Shown piece by piece: positions 48,301-57,516 of a stretch of 64,000 nucleotides of DNA. The stretch covers positions 4,731,001-4,795,000 of the forward strand of contig NZ_CP103965.1 in NCBI RefSeq assembly GCF_024970185.1, read 5' to 3'. The notes under the pieces are model-generated. The model did no database searches, was not told the origin of the DNA, and saw nothing but the letters and a program-made list of their open reading frames with translations. Source of the DNA: Pseudomonas sp. N3-W. Lineage in GTDB: Bacteria > Pseudomonadota > Gammaproteobacteria > Pseudomonadales > Pseudomonadaceae. Position 1 is the stretch's first letter; each line of letters begins with the position of its first letter. A program made the position numbers and the translations under genes.

Positions 48301-49449
48301 TCACCACTCCGCAAAACTGCCATCGGCATGCCGCCAGATCGGGTTGCGCCAGCGGTGGCCGACGGCGGCGCGTTCGATGACGTACTCCTCGTTGATCTCG
48401 ATCCCCAGTCCCGGGCCGTTGGGGATTTTCACGAAGCCTTTGTCGTAATCGAACACCCGTGGGTCTTTCACATAATCGAGCAGGTCATTGCTCTCGTTGT
48501 AGTGAATGCCCAGGCTCTGCTCCTGGATGAAGGCGTTGTAGCAAACCGCATCCAGTTGCAGACACGCCGCCAGCGCAATCGGACCCAACGGGCAATGCAG
48601 CGCCAGCGCCACGTCATAGGCTTCGGCCATGTTGGCGATCTTGCGGGTTTCGGTAATGCCACCGGCGTGGGACGCGTCGGGCTGGATGATGTCGACATAA
48701 CCTTCGCTGAGTACGCGCTTGAAATCCCAACGGGAAAACAGTCGCTCGCCGAGGGCTATGGGTGTGCTGGTCAGCGGCGCCAGTTCCTTGAGCGCCTCGT
48801 AGTTTTCGCTGAGCACGGGTTCCTCGATGAACATCAATTTGTACGGATCGAGTTCCTTCATCAGCACCTTGGCCATGGGTTTGTGCACACGACCATGGAA
48901 GTCCACGCCAATGCCGACATTGGGGCCCACCGCATCGCGTACGGCCGCCACGTTGGCCAGCGCCAGGTCGACTTTTTCGAAGGAGTCGAGAAATTGCAGC
49001 TCCTCGGTGCCGTTCATCTTCACCGCCGTGAAACCGCGCTCGACCGCTTCTTTCGCCGCCCGCGCCGTGTCCGCCGGACGGTCGCCGCCGATCCATGAAT
49101 ACACCCGAATCTTGTCCCGCACCTGCCCGCCCAGCAAATCGCTGACCGACACGCCCAGGGCCTTGCCCTTGATGTCCCACAGTGCCTGGTCGATACCGGC
49201 CAGCGCACTCATGTGGATCGCGCCACCACGGTAGAAACCGCCGCGGTAGAGCACGGTCCAGATGTCTTCGATGTTGCGTGGGTCTTTGCCGATCAGGTAG
49301 TCGGACAATTCTTCAACGGCAGCCGCCACCGTGTGAGCGCGGCCCTCGACCACGGGCTCGCCCCAACCGGTCACGCCCTCGTCGGTTTCGATCTTGAGGA
49401 AGCACCAGCGCGGCGGAACGATGAAGGTGGTGAGTTTGGTGATTTTCAT
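48301..49449 (-). CDS. dgoD: D-galactonate dehydratase
   Basis: A 382-residue enolase-superfamily enzyme, the same length as E. coli DgoD. Metal and catalytic residues fall at the expected places: D183 and H185 (VDFHGR), E209 (FIEEP), E235 ([10 protein letters not shown]), and a histidine in [13 protein letters not shown]. It dehydrates D-galactonate to 2-keto-3-deoxygalactonate. The ATG at 49449 gives the family length; an upstream extension to 49536 is not used. Third gene after dgoK and dgoA. Confidence 0.94.
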   Translation of the reverse strand: MKITKLTTFIVPPRWCFLKIETDEGVTGWGEPVVEGRAHTVAAAVEELSDYLIGKDPRNIEDIWTVLYRGGFYRGGAIHMSALAGIDQALWDIKGKALGVSVSDLLGGQVRDKIRVYSWIGGDRPADTARAAKEAVERGFTAVKMNGTEELQFLDSFEKVDLALANVAAVRDAVGPNVGIGVDFHGRVHKPMAKVLMKELDPYKLMFIEEPVLSENYEALKELAPLTSTPIALGERLFSRWDFKRVLSEGYVDIIQPDASHAGGITETRKIANMAEAYDVALALHCPLGPIALAACLQLDAVCYNAFIQEQSLGIHYNESNDLLDYVKDPRVFDYDKGFVKIPNGPGLGIEINEEYVIERAAVGHRWRNPIWRHADGSFAEW

Positions 49450-49495
49450 CTTCTGCTCTCTTCTTATCAATACAGCTCTTGTTAGGTGCAGAGCC

Positions 49496-50116
49496 TTAAC
49501 GCAAAGCGTTCCAGGCGGCGACGTAAGCCTTGGCATTCACGGCCACTTCCTCGACCGTCATGCCCGGTTTGAATAACCCGGAACCCAGGCCAAAGCCTTT
49601 GACGCCCGCATCGATGAACACCTGCATGTTGTCCGGGGTAATCCCGCCAACCGGCGCCAGAATGGTCCCGGCCGGCAGCACCGCGAGCCAGGCTTTCACA
49701 ACAGCCGGGCCCATCTGCTCGGCCGGGAACATTTTCAGTACATCGGCGCCTTCAGCCAGCGCGGCAAAGGCCTCGGTCGGTGTCGCCACACCCGGCGACA
49801 GATAGAGCCCCGCTGCCTTCGCGGCACGCAACACCCTGGGATCGCTGTGTGGCATGACGATCACCTGACCGCCCGCCGCCTTCACCTGTTCAACCTGTTC
49901 CGGCGTCAGCACCGTGCCCGCACCGATCAGGCAATCGGCGGGCAACGCACTGCGCAGGATGCGGATACTTTCGTACGGCTCGGGGGAATTAAGCGGCACT
50001 TCGATGACGCGAAATCCTGCGCTGTACAGGACTTCGCCAATAGCCGCCGCTTCTTGCGGACGCAGGCCACGCAGGATCGCGATCAGGCCGTTTTGCGCCA
50101 GGGCTTGCTTGAGCAT
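49496..50116 (-). CDS. dgoA: 2-dehydro-3-deoxy-6-phosphogalactonate aldolase
   Basis: A 206-residue KDPG/KDPGal-type class I aldolase. The Schiff-base lysine is K128 in [12 protein letters not shown] and the general base is E39 (VIEVPLNSP). It cleaves KDPGal to pyruvate and glyceraldehyde-3-phosphate. The MFPAEQ motif and the dgoK/dgoD neighbours separate it from KDPG aldolase Eda. It starts 19 bases after the dgoK stop. Confidence 0.92.
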   Translation of the reverse strand: MLKQALAQNGLIAILRGLRPQEAAAIGEVLYSAGFRVIEVPLNSPEPYESIRILRSALPADCLIGAGTVLTPEQVEQVKAAGGQVIVMPHSDPRVLRAAKAAGLYLSPGVATPTEAFAALAEGADVLKMFPAEQMGPAVVKAWLAVLPAGTILAPVGGITPDNMQVFIDAGVKGFGLGSGLFKPGMTVEEVAVNAKAYVAAWNALR

Positions 50117-50135
50117 GTCAGAGCTCCAGTCAGGG

Positions 50136-51128
50136 TTAACGGGATGGGGTTTTCGTGATCAGTCCGGCAGCGGCCGCCAGCTGCCACAAGCCGCGTTCGG
50201 TGGCTTGTTCGGCTAATGTCACGCGGTCGAAACCGCAGGCATCGAGGGCCCGGCTATAACGAGCGCAGAGTTGGTCATTGCCAATGAGGACGACGGCCGG
50301 CAGGTGCGCGCTGTTGCGCCGACGTCGCTGAGTCTGGGCCAGCGCCGACAGTTCATGACCGATCAACAGACCAGACAGATAATCCGCTTGGGCGCTGGCA
50401 TCGAGTTCGCCGGTCAGGCCCAGGCTGCGGGCACTGAACAGCGTCGAGAGCGGTCCGATCTCGCCGTCCACCGACAGTGCGACCTGCACCCCGCGATCAA
50501 AGGCTTGGCCGTCAAACGACGCGCCCTTTTGCTGGGTACGTCCAAGAATGCTGTGTTCGCTGAGCACGGCAAAGATTTCGCCGGTCATGAAGGTGTCGAA
50601 GTGCACGATGCAGCCATCGGCCACTTCCACCCATTTCGAATGACTGCCCGGCAGGCCGATCAACAGATCACTGTTCGCCCCGGCCCGCAGATTTTGAAGC
50701 GCGCCCAGCACTTGGGTTTCTTCGCCGCGCATCACGTTCGGCAGGTGCGAACGCTGAATCACCCCCGGCACGATGTGCACATCGACACCGCTAAGACTGC
50801 GAACCACTTGTAGGGAATGTCCGAGATTGGCGACGTTTGCGGGCGTGTCGCAGTAGACCGCTTCGCGCCAGCCCTGTGCGCTGCCGACCATGCCACAGGC
50901 AATCACCGGCAACTCGGGCTGCGCATCGAGCCAATCGCCGCAGGCCTCGTCAAAGGCCAGTTCAAAACCATTGGCGCAACGCTGACCCTTGATGAGTCGC
51001 GGCGTTTTGGGCAGCTGCATGATCCCCGACGACAGCGAACGCTGTTCGAGCACCAGGCCATCCGCGCCGAGTTTGTAAGCACGTAATGAGGTCGTCCCCC
51101 AATCGAGCGCGATCAATTGCGCCAGCAT
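50136..51128 (-). CDS. dgoK: 2-dehydro-3-deoxygalactonokinase
   Basis: A 330-residue ASKHA-fold sugar-acid kinase beginning with the phosphate-1 motif LIALDWGTTSLRAY and containing LIGLPGSHSKWVEV, typical of DgoK. It phosphorylates 2-keto-3-deoxygalactonate at C6. It is the first gene of the dgo operon. Its start codon sits at the end of the conserved promoter-leader module shared with the sugar dehydrogenase gene near 59.6 kb. Confidence 0.92.
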   Translation of the reverse strand: MLAQLIALDWGTTSLRAYKLGADGLVLEQRSLSSGIMQLPKTPRLIKGQRCANGFELAFDEACGDWLDAQPELPVIACGMVGSAQGWREAVYCDTPANVANLGHSLQVVRSLSGVDVHIVPGVIQRSHLPNVMRGEETQVLGALQNLRAGANSDLLIGLPGSHSKWVEVADGCIVHFDTFMTGEIFAVLSEHSILGRTQQKGASFDGQAFDRGVQVALSVDGEIGPLSTLFSARSLGLTGELDASAQADYLSGLLIGHELSALAQTQRRRRNSAHLPAVVLIGNDQLCARYSRALDACGFDRVTLAEQATERGLWQLAAAAGLITKTPSR

Positions 51129-51226
51129 CGCTTCACCTGTTTTGTTTTTGGCAGTGAGTGCGCTGGACTATAAACCCGGAAGGCGGATAATCTCAATATA
51201 TAAATATCTATCCCATAATATGGGAC
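51129..51226 (-). promoter_or_regulatory. dgo operon promoter module with 15-bp palindrome
   Basis: Minus strand: palindrome TCCCATAATATGGGA (51211-51225), -35 TTGAGA (complement of 51191-51196), 18-bp spacer, -10 TATAGT (complement of 51167-51172), then a leader ending in CAGGTGAAG before the dgoK ATG. The palindrome is centred about 58 bp upstream of the expected start point. The same module recurs at 59637-59748. Confidence 0.8.
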
Positions 51227-51235
51227 AAAGACAAA

Positions 51236-51329
51236 AAAGATCGCAGCCTTCGGTAGCCCCAACAGATTCGGTGTGTGCCGCAAAAAACGGCTGAACACAG
51301 CTCTGGGGTTGCCGAAGGTTGCGATCTTT
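51236..51329. repeat. Inverted repeat of a second, non-REPIN family
   Basis: AAAGATCGCAGCCTTCGGTA... at the left and its near reverse complement (...TTGCCGAAGGTTGCGATCTTT) at the right, arms of ~25 bp, around a ~45-bp centre. AAGATCGCAGCCTTCGGC is a common dispersed Pseudomonas repeat. Confidence 0.75.
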
Positions 51330-51338
51330 CAGGCTCGA

Positions 51339-51821
51339 TTAATTACCCTCGGCAAACTCGCGCAACACTGCCCCATCCATCCGATACCGCACCCACTCTT
51401 CCTGCGGTTGGGCGCCCAGGGATTTGTAGAAATCAATCGCCGGGGTGTTCCAGTCCAGGACGCTCCATTCAAAGCGTCCACAGTCGTTGGCGCAGGCGAT
51501 TTTGGCCAGATGGCGCAGCAAGGTCTTGCCGGCGCCGCCGCCTCGTTGTTCGGGGGTGATGTAGAGGTCTTCGAGGTACAGGCAGTTACTCCCCAGCCAA
51601 GTGGAGTAGCTGAAGAAGAACACTGCGAAACCGATTGGCAGACCGTCGCGCAGGCAGATCAGGCCGTGGGCGGTGGCGCCTTCGCTGAACAGGCTGCGTT
51701 CGATGTCGGCGACGCTGGCGATGACTTCGTGGCGGGCACGTTCGTAGTCGGCCAGTTCAGTGATGAACGCGAGAATTTGCGGGGCATCGCTGGGAGTCGC
51801 CGGGCGGATTTCGATCGTCAT
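51339..51821 (-). CDS. GNAT family N-acetyltransferase (diamine-type)
   Basis: A 160-residue GNAT protein with the acetyl-CoA loop RGGGAGKTLLRHL and the core LYLEDLYITPEQRG; the motif pattern (DWNTPAIDFYKSLGAQ) is that of the spermidine/diamine acetyltransferase-like subgroup. Monocistronic. Substrate unknown. Confidence 0.88.
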   Translation of the reverse strand: MTIEIRPATPSDAPQILAFITELADYERARHEVIASVADIERSLFSEGATAHGLICLRDGLPIGFAVFFFSYSTWLGSNCLYLEDLYITPEQRGGGAGKTLLRHLAKIACANDCGRFEWSVLDWNTPAIDFYKSLGAQPQEEWVRYRMDGAVLREFAEGN

Positions 51822-51904
51822 GGACGGGCCTTGTCGGGGAGGGAAAACGCCATATTATGTCGGCAACTCGCGCCCGTCACACGGGAACGCAAAAAGTACG
51901 CTTG

Positions 51905-51954
51905 AACACAGCCCTCCTGTGGGAGCAGGCCCGCTCCCACAGGAGGGCTGTGTT
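51905..51954. repeat. Perfect 22-bp inverted repeat (fused REP cores)
   Basis: Arms 51905-51926 and 51933-51954 are exact reverse complements with a six-base loop (AGGCCC). Each includes the CTGTGGGAGC REP end, but the linker of a normal REPIN is missing. It lies between two divergent genes. Confidence 0.9.
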
Positions 51955-51988
51955 GTTTTCACAAATGAGTTTGAGTCAAAGGATGGTC

Positions 51989-52639
51989 ATGTCGATCGCT
52001 TTCGCCCCGCTGCAATCACTCGCCGATACGCTACTGCCCCACGCTCTGGAACCCTCGGAAGACGGCGCGCACGATCTGTCGCACCTGCAACGGGTGTGGC
52101 ACAACGTGTGCCTGTTGCAAGCTGAAGAAGGTGGCGATCTGGAGGTGTTGCTGGCGGCGGTGCTGTTGCACGATTGCGTGGCGGTAGAAAAAAACTCGCC
52201 GTTGCGATCACAGGCCTCACGGCTGGCGGCGCAGAAAGCGTCAACGGTGCTGAACACCCTGGCGTGGTCCGATTCAAAAATCGCCGCCATCGCTCACGCC
52301 ATCGAAGCACACAGTTTTTCCGCCAATATCACCCCGACCTCGCTGGAAGCGAAAATCATGCAGGACGCCGACCGTCTCGACTCTCTGGGCATGCTCGGTG
52401 TCGCGCGCACGTTCTACGTCGCCGGGCGCATGGGCAGCGCGCTGTACGACCCGCACGATCCGCAAGCCAGGGAAAGGGACTACGACGACACACGCTTTTG
52501 CCTCGATCATTTCCAGACCAAGCTGCTGCACCTGGCGGATGGTTTCCAGACCCGCACGGGACAACGTCTGGCGCGGGTTCGTCATGAGCGTTTAAAGGGA
52601 TTCATGGAGCAGTTCAAGGAAGAGATCGGCATCGACTGA
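51989..52639 (+). CDS. HD-domain phosphohydrolase
   Basis: A 216-residue protein with the HD superfamily metal motif: an early histidine in DLSHLQRVW, the HD pair in LLHDCVAVEK, and the distal aspartate in IMQDADRLDSLG. Similar proteins hydrolyse nucleotides or phosphoesters. The ATG at 51989 has AAAGGA five bases upstream; alternatives at 51983 and 51965 are in frame. Confidence 0.87.
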   Translation: MSIAFAPLQSLADTLLPHALEPSEDGAHDLSHLQRVWHNVCLLQAEEGGDLEVLLAAVLLHDCVAVEKNSPLRSQASRLAAQKASTVLNTLAWSDSKIAAIAHAIEAHSFSANITPTSLEAKIMQDADRLDSLGMLGVARTFYVAGRMGSALYDPHDPQARERDYDDTRFCLDHFQTKLLHLADGFQTRTGQRLARVRHERLKGFMEQFKEEIGID

Positions 52640-52820
52640 ACCCGTTTTTGGCTGATCACCGCGCTGAATCGGCTGGCCAACATGGGCCGACTGGGCTGGC
52701 GGCGAATCATAGCGCTCGGGTGACGCAGCGGGCTTGAACCGTTCGTCGTTCATCAGGCACCAATGCCAATCGAGGGCGGACCAACTTCAGGTAAGGACTC
52801 TAATAATTGGAGACGACACC

Positions 52821-53153
52821 ATGATCAAGTCCACATTGACCGCCCTCGCTCTCGCTTCCCTGCTGTCCTCTGCGGCATTTGCCGCCACCGCTTCCGGCAC
52901 CGGCCCGACAGACCCGGTCCAGCCGCCGAAAGCGCCCGCCATTCAAAGTGCCCCTAACATGAACACCAATGGCGCCGACATGGACAACAGCCTGCCCCCT
53001 TCCACCGGCACCGACCCGCGCATCCAAGGCGGCGACATGGGTCGCCAGGGCGGCATGAATACACCGGACAACCAGACACCCGATAACGCCGGCCCTGGCG
53101 TCGGCTCAAAAACCACTACCGGTGGTTCGGGCTCCGAAGGCACCGGCCAATAA
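52821..53153 (+). CDS. Small exported Gly/Pro/Thr/Asn-rich protein
   Basis: A 110-residue protein with a clear signal peptide (MIKSTLTALALASLLSSAAFA-AT) and a mature part rich in Gly, Pro, Thr, Asn and Asp (MNTNGADMDNSLPPSTGTD, GGSGSEGTGQ) with no cysteine; probably disordered and periplasmic or surface-located. GGAG precedes the ATG. No family recognised. Confidence 0.75.
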   Translation: MIKSTLTALALASLLSSAAFAATASGTGPTDPVQPPKAPAIQSAPNMNTNGADMDNSLPPSTGTDPRIQGGDMGRQGGMNTPDNQTPDNAGPGVGSKTTTGGSGSEGTGQ

Positions 53154-53203
53154 TTCGCGCCCGCGAGCACGCAAGACCTGTCCATCACCATGAAGAGGTA
53201 AGC

Positions 53204-53458
53204 ATGAACGTCGATAAGAACCTGGAAAAAGAAGTCCTGACCCGCCTGTTGCACGCCCATCCCAGCGGTTTGGGCAAAGAGCTGCTGGATAACTATCGGG
53301 GCGAGAAAGTCGTGGCCAGTACCCTCGCCACCCTGCAGGACCGTGGGCTGATCCAGCATGGACACGTGACCTGCAACGAGGCTGGCGAGCATGCGTTGAA
53401 TCTGCCGATCAAGTTGAGTGCCGCGGGTGTTGAAGCGGCGCGCAAGCTCGATAGCTGA
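53204..53458 (+). CDS. Small hypothetical protein, winged-helix-like
   Basis: An 84-residue soluble protein with GAGG before the ATG. The pattern (LEKEVLTRLLHAHPSGLGKELLDNY..., VVASTLATLQDRGLIQHGHV..., LSAAGVEAARKL) resembles a winged helix: helix, recognition-like helix, then a wing. It may be a small DNA-binding protein. It sits 50 bases after the exported-protein gene; possible co-transcription. Confidence 0.7.
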   Translation: MNVDKNLEKEVLTRLLHAHPSGLGKELLDNYRGEKVVASTLATLQDRGLIQHGHVTCNEAGEHALNLPIKLSAAGVEAARKLDS

Positions 53459-53469
53459 TATTGAACATC

Positions 53470-53540
53470 GTGGGAGCGGCGGCAGGTTGCGGTCCTGGCT
53501 TTTGAAGATCAACAGGTCGCAGGCTTCGCCAGCTCCTACG
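53470..53540. repeat. Decayed dispersed repeat
   Basis: GTGGGAGCGGCGGCAGGTTGCGG at the left and GTCGCAGGCTTCGCCAGCTCCTAC at the right look like diverged arms of the GATCGCAGCCTTCGGC-type family. Confidence 0.4.
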
Positions 53541-53570
53541 GATCACGGTCCTGACGCAAGGAGAAATCCC

Positions 53571-53951
53571 ATGCCTCGTGGAAGCAAAGACACATACACC
53601 GCCGAGCAAAAACGCAAAGCCGAACACATCGAAGACAGCTACGAACATAAAGGCCTGTCCAAAGACGAGGCCGAGGCGCGGGCCTGGGCGACGGTCAACA
53701 AACAGTCTGGCGGCGGCGAGCGTGCCGGTGGTTCCGGACGCAAGAAACCGGCCAGTGCAAAGAAGGAAGATCGCCAGGAATCGTCCCGCCGCGCCGTGGC
53801 CAGCCGTGAAGGTCATTCGCGTAACAGCCACACTTCGCGAGCTACGCAAACGGTCGACAGTTTGAGGAAAGAAGCGCAGGCGAAGAAAATTCCCGGCCGG
53901 TCGGGGATGCGTAAGCAGGCGTTGATTGAGGCGTTGCGCAAGGCTGGGTAG
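53571..53951 (+). CDS. Basic protein with C-terminal Rho-N/SAP-like domain
   Basis: A 126-residue, strongly basic protein. The N-terminal part (TYTAEQKRKAEHIEDSYEHKGLSKDEAEARAWATVNKQ) resembles the ChaB/plasmid-stabilisation-like domain of small Pseudomonas proteins. A Lys/Arg/Ser linker follows. The C-terminal ~35 residues (TVDSLRKEAQAKKIPGRSGMRKQ) match a Rho termination factor N-terminal or SAP-like nucleic-acid-binding motif. The ATG at 53571 follows AAGGAG. Probably binds DNA or RNA; function unknown. Confidence 0.75.
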   Translation: MPRGSKDTYTAEQKRKAEHIEDSYEHKGLSKDEAEARAWATVNKQSGGGERAGGSGRKKPASAKKEDRQESSRRAVASREGHSRNSHTSRATQTVDSLRKEAQAKKIPGRSGMRKQALIEALRKAG

Positions 53952-53982
53952 ACCCAGAAATTTATGGTGCAGGTAATGGCCT

Positions 53983-54924
53983 CATCGCGAGCAAGCTCGC
54001 TCCCACAGGGGATGGTCGGTGAACGCTAACTTCTGAGCACCGCAGGACAAATGTGGGCAGGCTTGCTCGCGATGGCGGTCTGTCTGGCACATTGATGTTG
54101 GATGTGCCGACGCCTTCGCGGGCAAGCCCGCTCCCACAGGGGATGGGCGGTGAACGCTAACTTCTGAGCACCGCAGGACAAATGTGGACAGGCTTGCTCG
54201 CGATGGCGGTCTGTCTGGCACATTGATGCTGGATGTGCCGACGCCTTCGCGGGCAAGCCCGCTCCCACGGGGATCGTCGGTGAACGCTAACTTCTTAGCA
54301 CCGCAGGACAAATGTGGGAGCGAGCTTGCTCGCGATGGCGGTCTGTCTGGCACATTGATGTTAGATGTGCCGACGCCTTCGCGGGCAAGCCCGCTCCCAC
54401 GGGGATCGTCGGTGGGCACGGTTTCTGGGTAACACACAAATCAACTGTGGGAGCGAGCTTGCTCGCGATGGCGGTCTGTCTGGCACATTGATGTTGGATG
54501 TGCCGACGCCTTCGCGGGCAAGCCCGCTCCCACAGGGGATGGGCGGTGAACGCTAACTTCTTAGCACCGCAGGACAAATGTGGGAGCGAGCTTGCTCGCG
54601 ATGGCGGTCTGTCTGGCGTATTGATGTTGGATGTGCCGACGCCTTCGCGGGCAAGCTCGCTCCCACAGGGATCGTCGGTGGGCACGGTTTTTGGGTAACA
54701 CACAAATCAACTGTGGGAGCGAGCTTGCTCGCGATGGCGGTCTGTCTGGCGCATTGATGTTGGATGTGCCGACGCCTTCGCGGGCAAGCCCGCTCCCACG
54801 GGGATCGTCGGTGAACGCTAACTTCTGAGCACCGCAGGACAAATGTGGGAGCGAGCTTGCTCGCGATGGCGGTCTGTCTGGCACATTGATGTTGGATAGG
54901 CCGATGCCTTCGCTCCCACGGGGA
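53983..54924. repeat. Tandem array of seven REPINs with two alternating linkers
   Basis: After one solitary inverse REP (53983-54010), seven REPIN units start at about 54053, 54184, 54314, 54447, 54580, 54713 and 54845. The period is 130-133 bp. Each unit is a forward core TGTGGGAGCGAGCTTGCTCG, an inner linker (GATGGCGGTCTGTCTGGC...GATGTGCCGACGCC) and an inverse core. Between units are two spacer types: A (GGTGAACGCTAACTTCT...) and B (GGTGGGCACGGTTTCTGGG...). The spacer before units 1-7 reads A, A, A, B, A, B, A. The seventh unit has a truncated inverse core and abuts the araH-like stop codon. Confidence 0.95.
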
Positions 54925-55896
54925 TCAGCGTTGTTTCAAGCGGTCGATGACGACGGCCAGCAGCAGTATCGAACCCCGGATCACGTACTGATAAAACGTG
55001 TCGATGTTCTTCAGGTTCATCGCATTCTCGATGATCGCCAGGATCAGCACCCCGGCAATCACATGGCGAATCATGCCAATCCCGCCGCTCAGTGACACTC
55101 CGCCCAGCACGCAGGCCGAGATCACGGTCAGCTCGAAACCCTGGCCGATCATCGGCTGCCCTGAGGTCATGCGTGAGGCCAGAATCACCCCGGCCAGTGC
55201 CCCGATCACCCCGTGTACGGCGAAGATGATGATCTTGGTCCGGTCCACGTTGACCCCGGCCAGCAGCGCCGCTTCCTGGTTGCCGCCGATCGCCATCGTA
55301 TTGCGCCCGTAAGTGGTGTAGTTCAGCAGCCAGCCGAAAAACAGGAAGCAGGCAACGGTGATCAGAATCGGCACCGGCACACCGAACAGCTGGCCGTTGC
55401 CGAAGACAAAGAACTGCTCCTGAGACACGCCCACTGCTTTGCCATTGGCAAAGATGTACGCCAGACCGCGCACGATCTGCATGGTCGCCAACGTAGTGAT
55501 CAACGCATTGACCCGCAACTTGGCGATGACGATGCCGTTGATCAGCCCGACGATCAGCCCCATGAGCAATGCGGCCACCACGCCCAGAAACACGCTGTTG
55601 GTGTCGCGCATCACCACCGCCGCCACCACGCCGGCACAGGCAATCACTGAACCCACCGACAGGTCGAAGTGCCCGGACGCCAGGCAATACAGCATGGTGC
55701 ACGCGGCAATGCCGGTGGTGGAAATCGCCAGGCCGAGCCCGCGCATGTTCAGTGGCGAGAGGAAGTTGTCGATCAGCAAGGTGCAGAGCACGAAGATGCC
55801 GATGGCTGCCAGCAGCATCACCCAGTCATCGAGAAAGCGCCGAAGGTCCAGAGGTTTGCGCTGGGTGGGCAGTGCTTTGTTTTGGATGGTCATCAT
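54925..55896 (-). CDS. araH: Sugar ABC transporter permease (AraH-like)
   Basis: About 323 residues with nine to ten membrane helices and the family motif GHFDLSVGSVIA plus EAALLAGVN, typical of ribose/arabinose/galactose permeases. Sequence and gene order F-G-H fit AraH. GAGAGG sits just before two consecutive ATG codons (55896 and 55893), and a GTG at 55902 is also in frame. It is the last gene of the importer operon and is directly followed by the REPIN array. Confidence 0.88.
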   Translation of the reverse strand: MMTIQNKALPTQRKPLDLRRFLDDWVMLLAAIGIFVLCTLLIDNFLSPLNMRGLGLAISTTGIAACTMLYCLASGHFDLSVGSVIACAGVVAAVVMRDTNSVFLGVVAALLMGLIVGLINGIVIAKLRVNALITTLATMQIVRGLAYIFANGKAVGVSQEQFFVFGNGQLFGVPVPILITVACFLFFGWLLNYTTYGRNTMAIGGNQEAALLAGVNVDRTKIIIFAVHGVIGALAGVILASRMTSGQPMIGQGFELTVISACVLGGVSLSGGIGMIRHVIAGVLILAIIENAMNLKNIDTFYQYVIRGSILLLAVVIDRLKQR

Positions 55897-55905
55897 AGTC
55901 ACCTC

Positions 55906-57450
55906 TCAGTTCGCCACGCCGTCAGCGCGTTGGCGCGGCAAAGCCAGTTGCAGCAGGTTGGATTCGTTGGCCTGTTCGCGGCTCAGTTCGCCGCGCAACG
56001 CGCCCTCGCACAGGACCAGAATGCGGTCGGAAATGCCCATGACTTCCATCAGGTCGCTGGACACCACGATCACCGCGATGCCGCTGGCCGCCAAGTTATG
56101 GATGATCTGGTAGATCTCGGCTTTGGCGCCGATATCGATGCCGCGGGTGGGTTCGTCGAGCAACAGCACTTTCATCGGCATTGACAGCCAGCGACCGAGA
56201 ATCGCCTTCTGCTGATTGCCGCCGGACAAGTACATGATTTTCTGCGCCGCGCTGGGTGTCTTCACTTTCAGCGCCTTGATCTGCTGCTCGGCATTGTCCT
56301 TTTCCCACACGCCACGCAGCAGGCAGCCGAGCGTGGAATGCGCGCCGCGAGCGCTGATGTTGATGTTCTCGGCGACGCTTGCGAGCGGCATGATGCCCTC
56401 CTTCTTGCGGTCCTCGGGGCACAGCAGCACACCGGCGGCAATCGCATCACGGGGTGAGCGCAGCTTCAATTCATGGCCGCGCAGTGCCAGGCGCCCGGCA
56501 GTGTTGCGCGTGAGTCCGCTGAGCATGCGCAGCAGCTCGGTACGACCGGCGCCCACCAGACCGAACAGACCCAGAATCTCGCCTTTGTGCACCTCGAAAC
56601 TCACCGGCTCGCGCAGTCCCGGCCCGAGCAACCCATCGACCTTGAGTGCCACCGCGCCGCGCTGACGTGGGCGGTAGTCGTAAATGTCCTGAATGTCGCG
56701 CCCGACCATGCAGGTGACCAGTTGATCGTGCGTCAGCTCGCTCATGTTATCGAACGTGCGCACGAAGCGGCCGTCCTTGAACACCGTCACCGCATTGCAG
56801 ATGCGGAACACTTCTTCCATGCGATGAGACACGTACAGCACCACTTTGCCTTCATCGCGCAGACGGCCGATGATCGCCATCAGGCGGTCGATTTCCCGGG
56901 ACGAGAGGCTGCTGGTCGGCTCGTCAAAGGCAATCACATGGGCGCCTCGAGACAGGGCCTTGGCGATTTCCACCAGTTGCCGCTGGCCCAGAGACAGCCG
57001 TCCGACTTTGGTTTGCGGATCGATTTCGTCGGCCAGGCCCTTGAGGCAGGCCAGGGCTTGCTGGCGTAATGTGCCGCGATTGATCAGGCCGAAATGCGCA
57101 GGCAGATGACCGAGAAACAGGTTCTCGGCGACGGTCATTTCCGGTACCAGGTGCAGTTCCTGGTGAATCACCGCGACGCCGCTGACGATGCTGTCAGCGG
57201 TGGATTTGAACTGCATCGTCTGCTCGCCGATTTGCAGCGAGCCACTACTGGGGCTGTAGGCGCCACCGAGAATTTTAAGCAGCGTCGACTTGCCGGCACC
57301 GTTCTCGCCCATCAGGGCATGGACCTGCCCTGGATACGCAACGAAGCTGATGCTGTCCAGCGCCTTCACGCCGGGAAAAGTCTTGCCGATCCCGTTGAAG
57401 CGCAAGCTGCCGCCGAGGGTTTGTTCGTGTGTCTGGACTTGCGCGTGCAT
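55906..57450 (-). CDS. araG: Sugar ABC transporter ATP-binding protein (AraG-like, double ATPase)
   Basis: A 514-residue protein with two ABC domains. The first (~15-250) has Walker A GENGAGKST and LSLGQRQLVEIAK; the second (~265-500) has the degenerate loop GLVGAGRTEL and LSGGNQQKAILGRWL. This two-domain pattern is that of AraG/MglA/RbsA. It energises uptake of arabinose- or galactose-type sugars. Its stop is ~10 bases before the permease start. Confidence 0.9.
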   Translation of the reverse strand: MHAQVQTHEQTLGGSLRFNGIGKTFPGVKALDSISFVAYPGQVHALMGENGAGKSTLLKILGGAYSPSSGSLQIGEQTMQFKSTADSIVSGVAVIHQELHLVPEMTVAENLFLGHLPAHFGLINRGTLRQQALACLKGLADEIDPQTKVGRLSLGQRQLVEIAKALSRGAHVIAFDEPTSSLSSREIDRLMAIIGRLRDEGKVVLYVSHRMEEVFRICNAVTVFKDGRFVRTFDNMSELTHDQLVTCMVGRDIQDIYDYRPRQRGAVALKVDGLLGPGLREPVSFEVHKGEILGLFGLVGAGRTELLRMLSGLTRNTAGRLALRGHELKLRSPRDAIAAGVLLCPEDRKKEGIMPLASVAENINISARGAHSTLGCLLRGVWEKDNAEQQIKALKVKTPSAAQKIMYLSGGNQQKAILGRWLSMPMKVLLLDEPTRGIDIGAKAEIYQIIHNLAASGIAVIVVSSDLMEVMGISDRILVLCEGALRGELSREQANESNLLQLALPRQRADGVAN

Positions 57451-57516
57451 ACATCCACCTCATCACACCGACCGGGCGACCCCGCTGCCGGGGCCACCGA
57501 TGAAATCAACCGTGTT

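Noticed and set aside
54026..54884. Several short frames rich in repeated MGAGLPAKASAHP-type peptides
   Set aside because: They are translations of the tandem REPIN array and simply mirror its period.
53983..54924. CRISPR array
   Set aside because: The period (~131 bp), palindromic REP cores, repeated spacers and lack of cas genes are those of tandem REPINs, not of short direct repeats with unique spacers.
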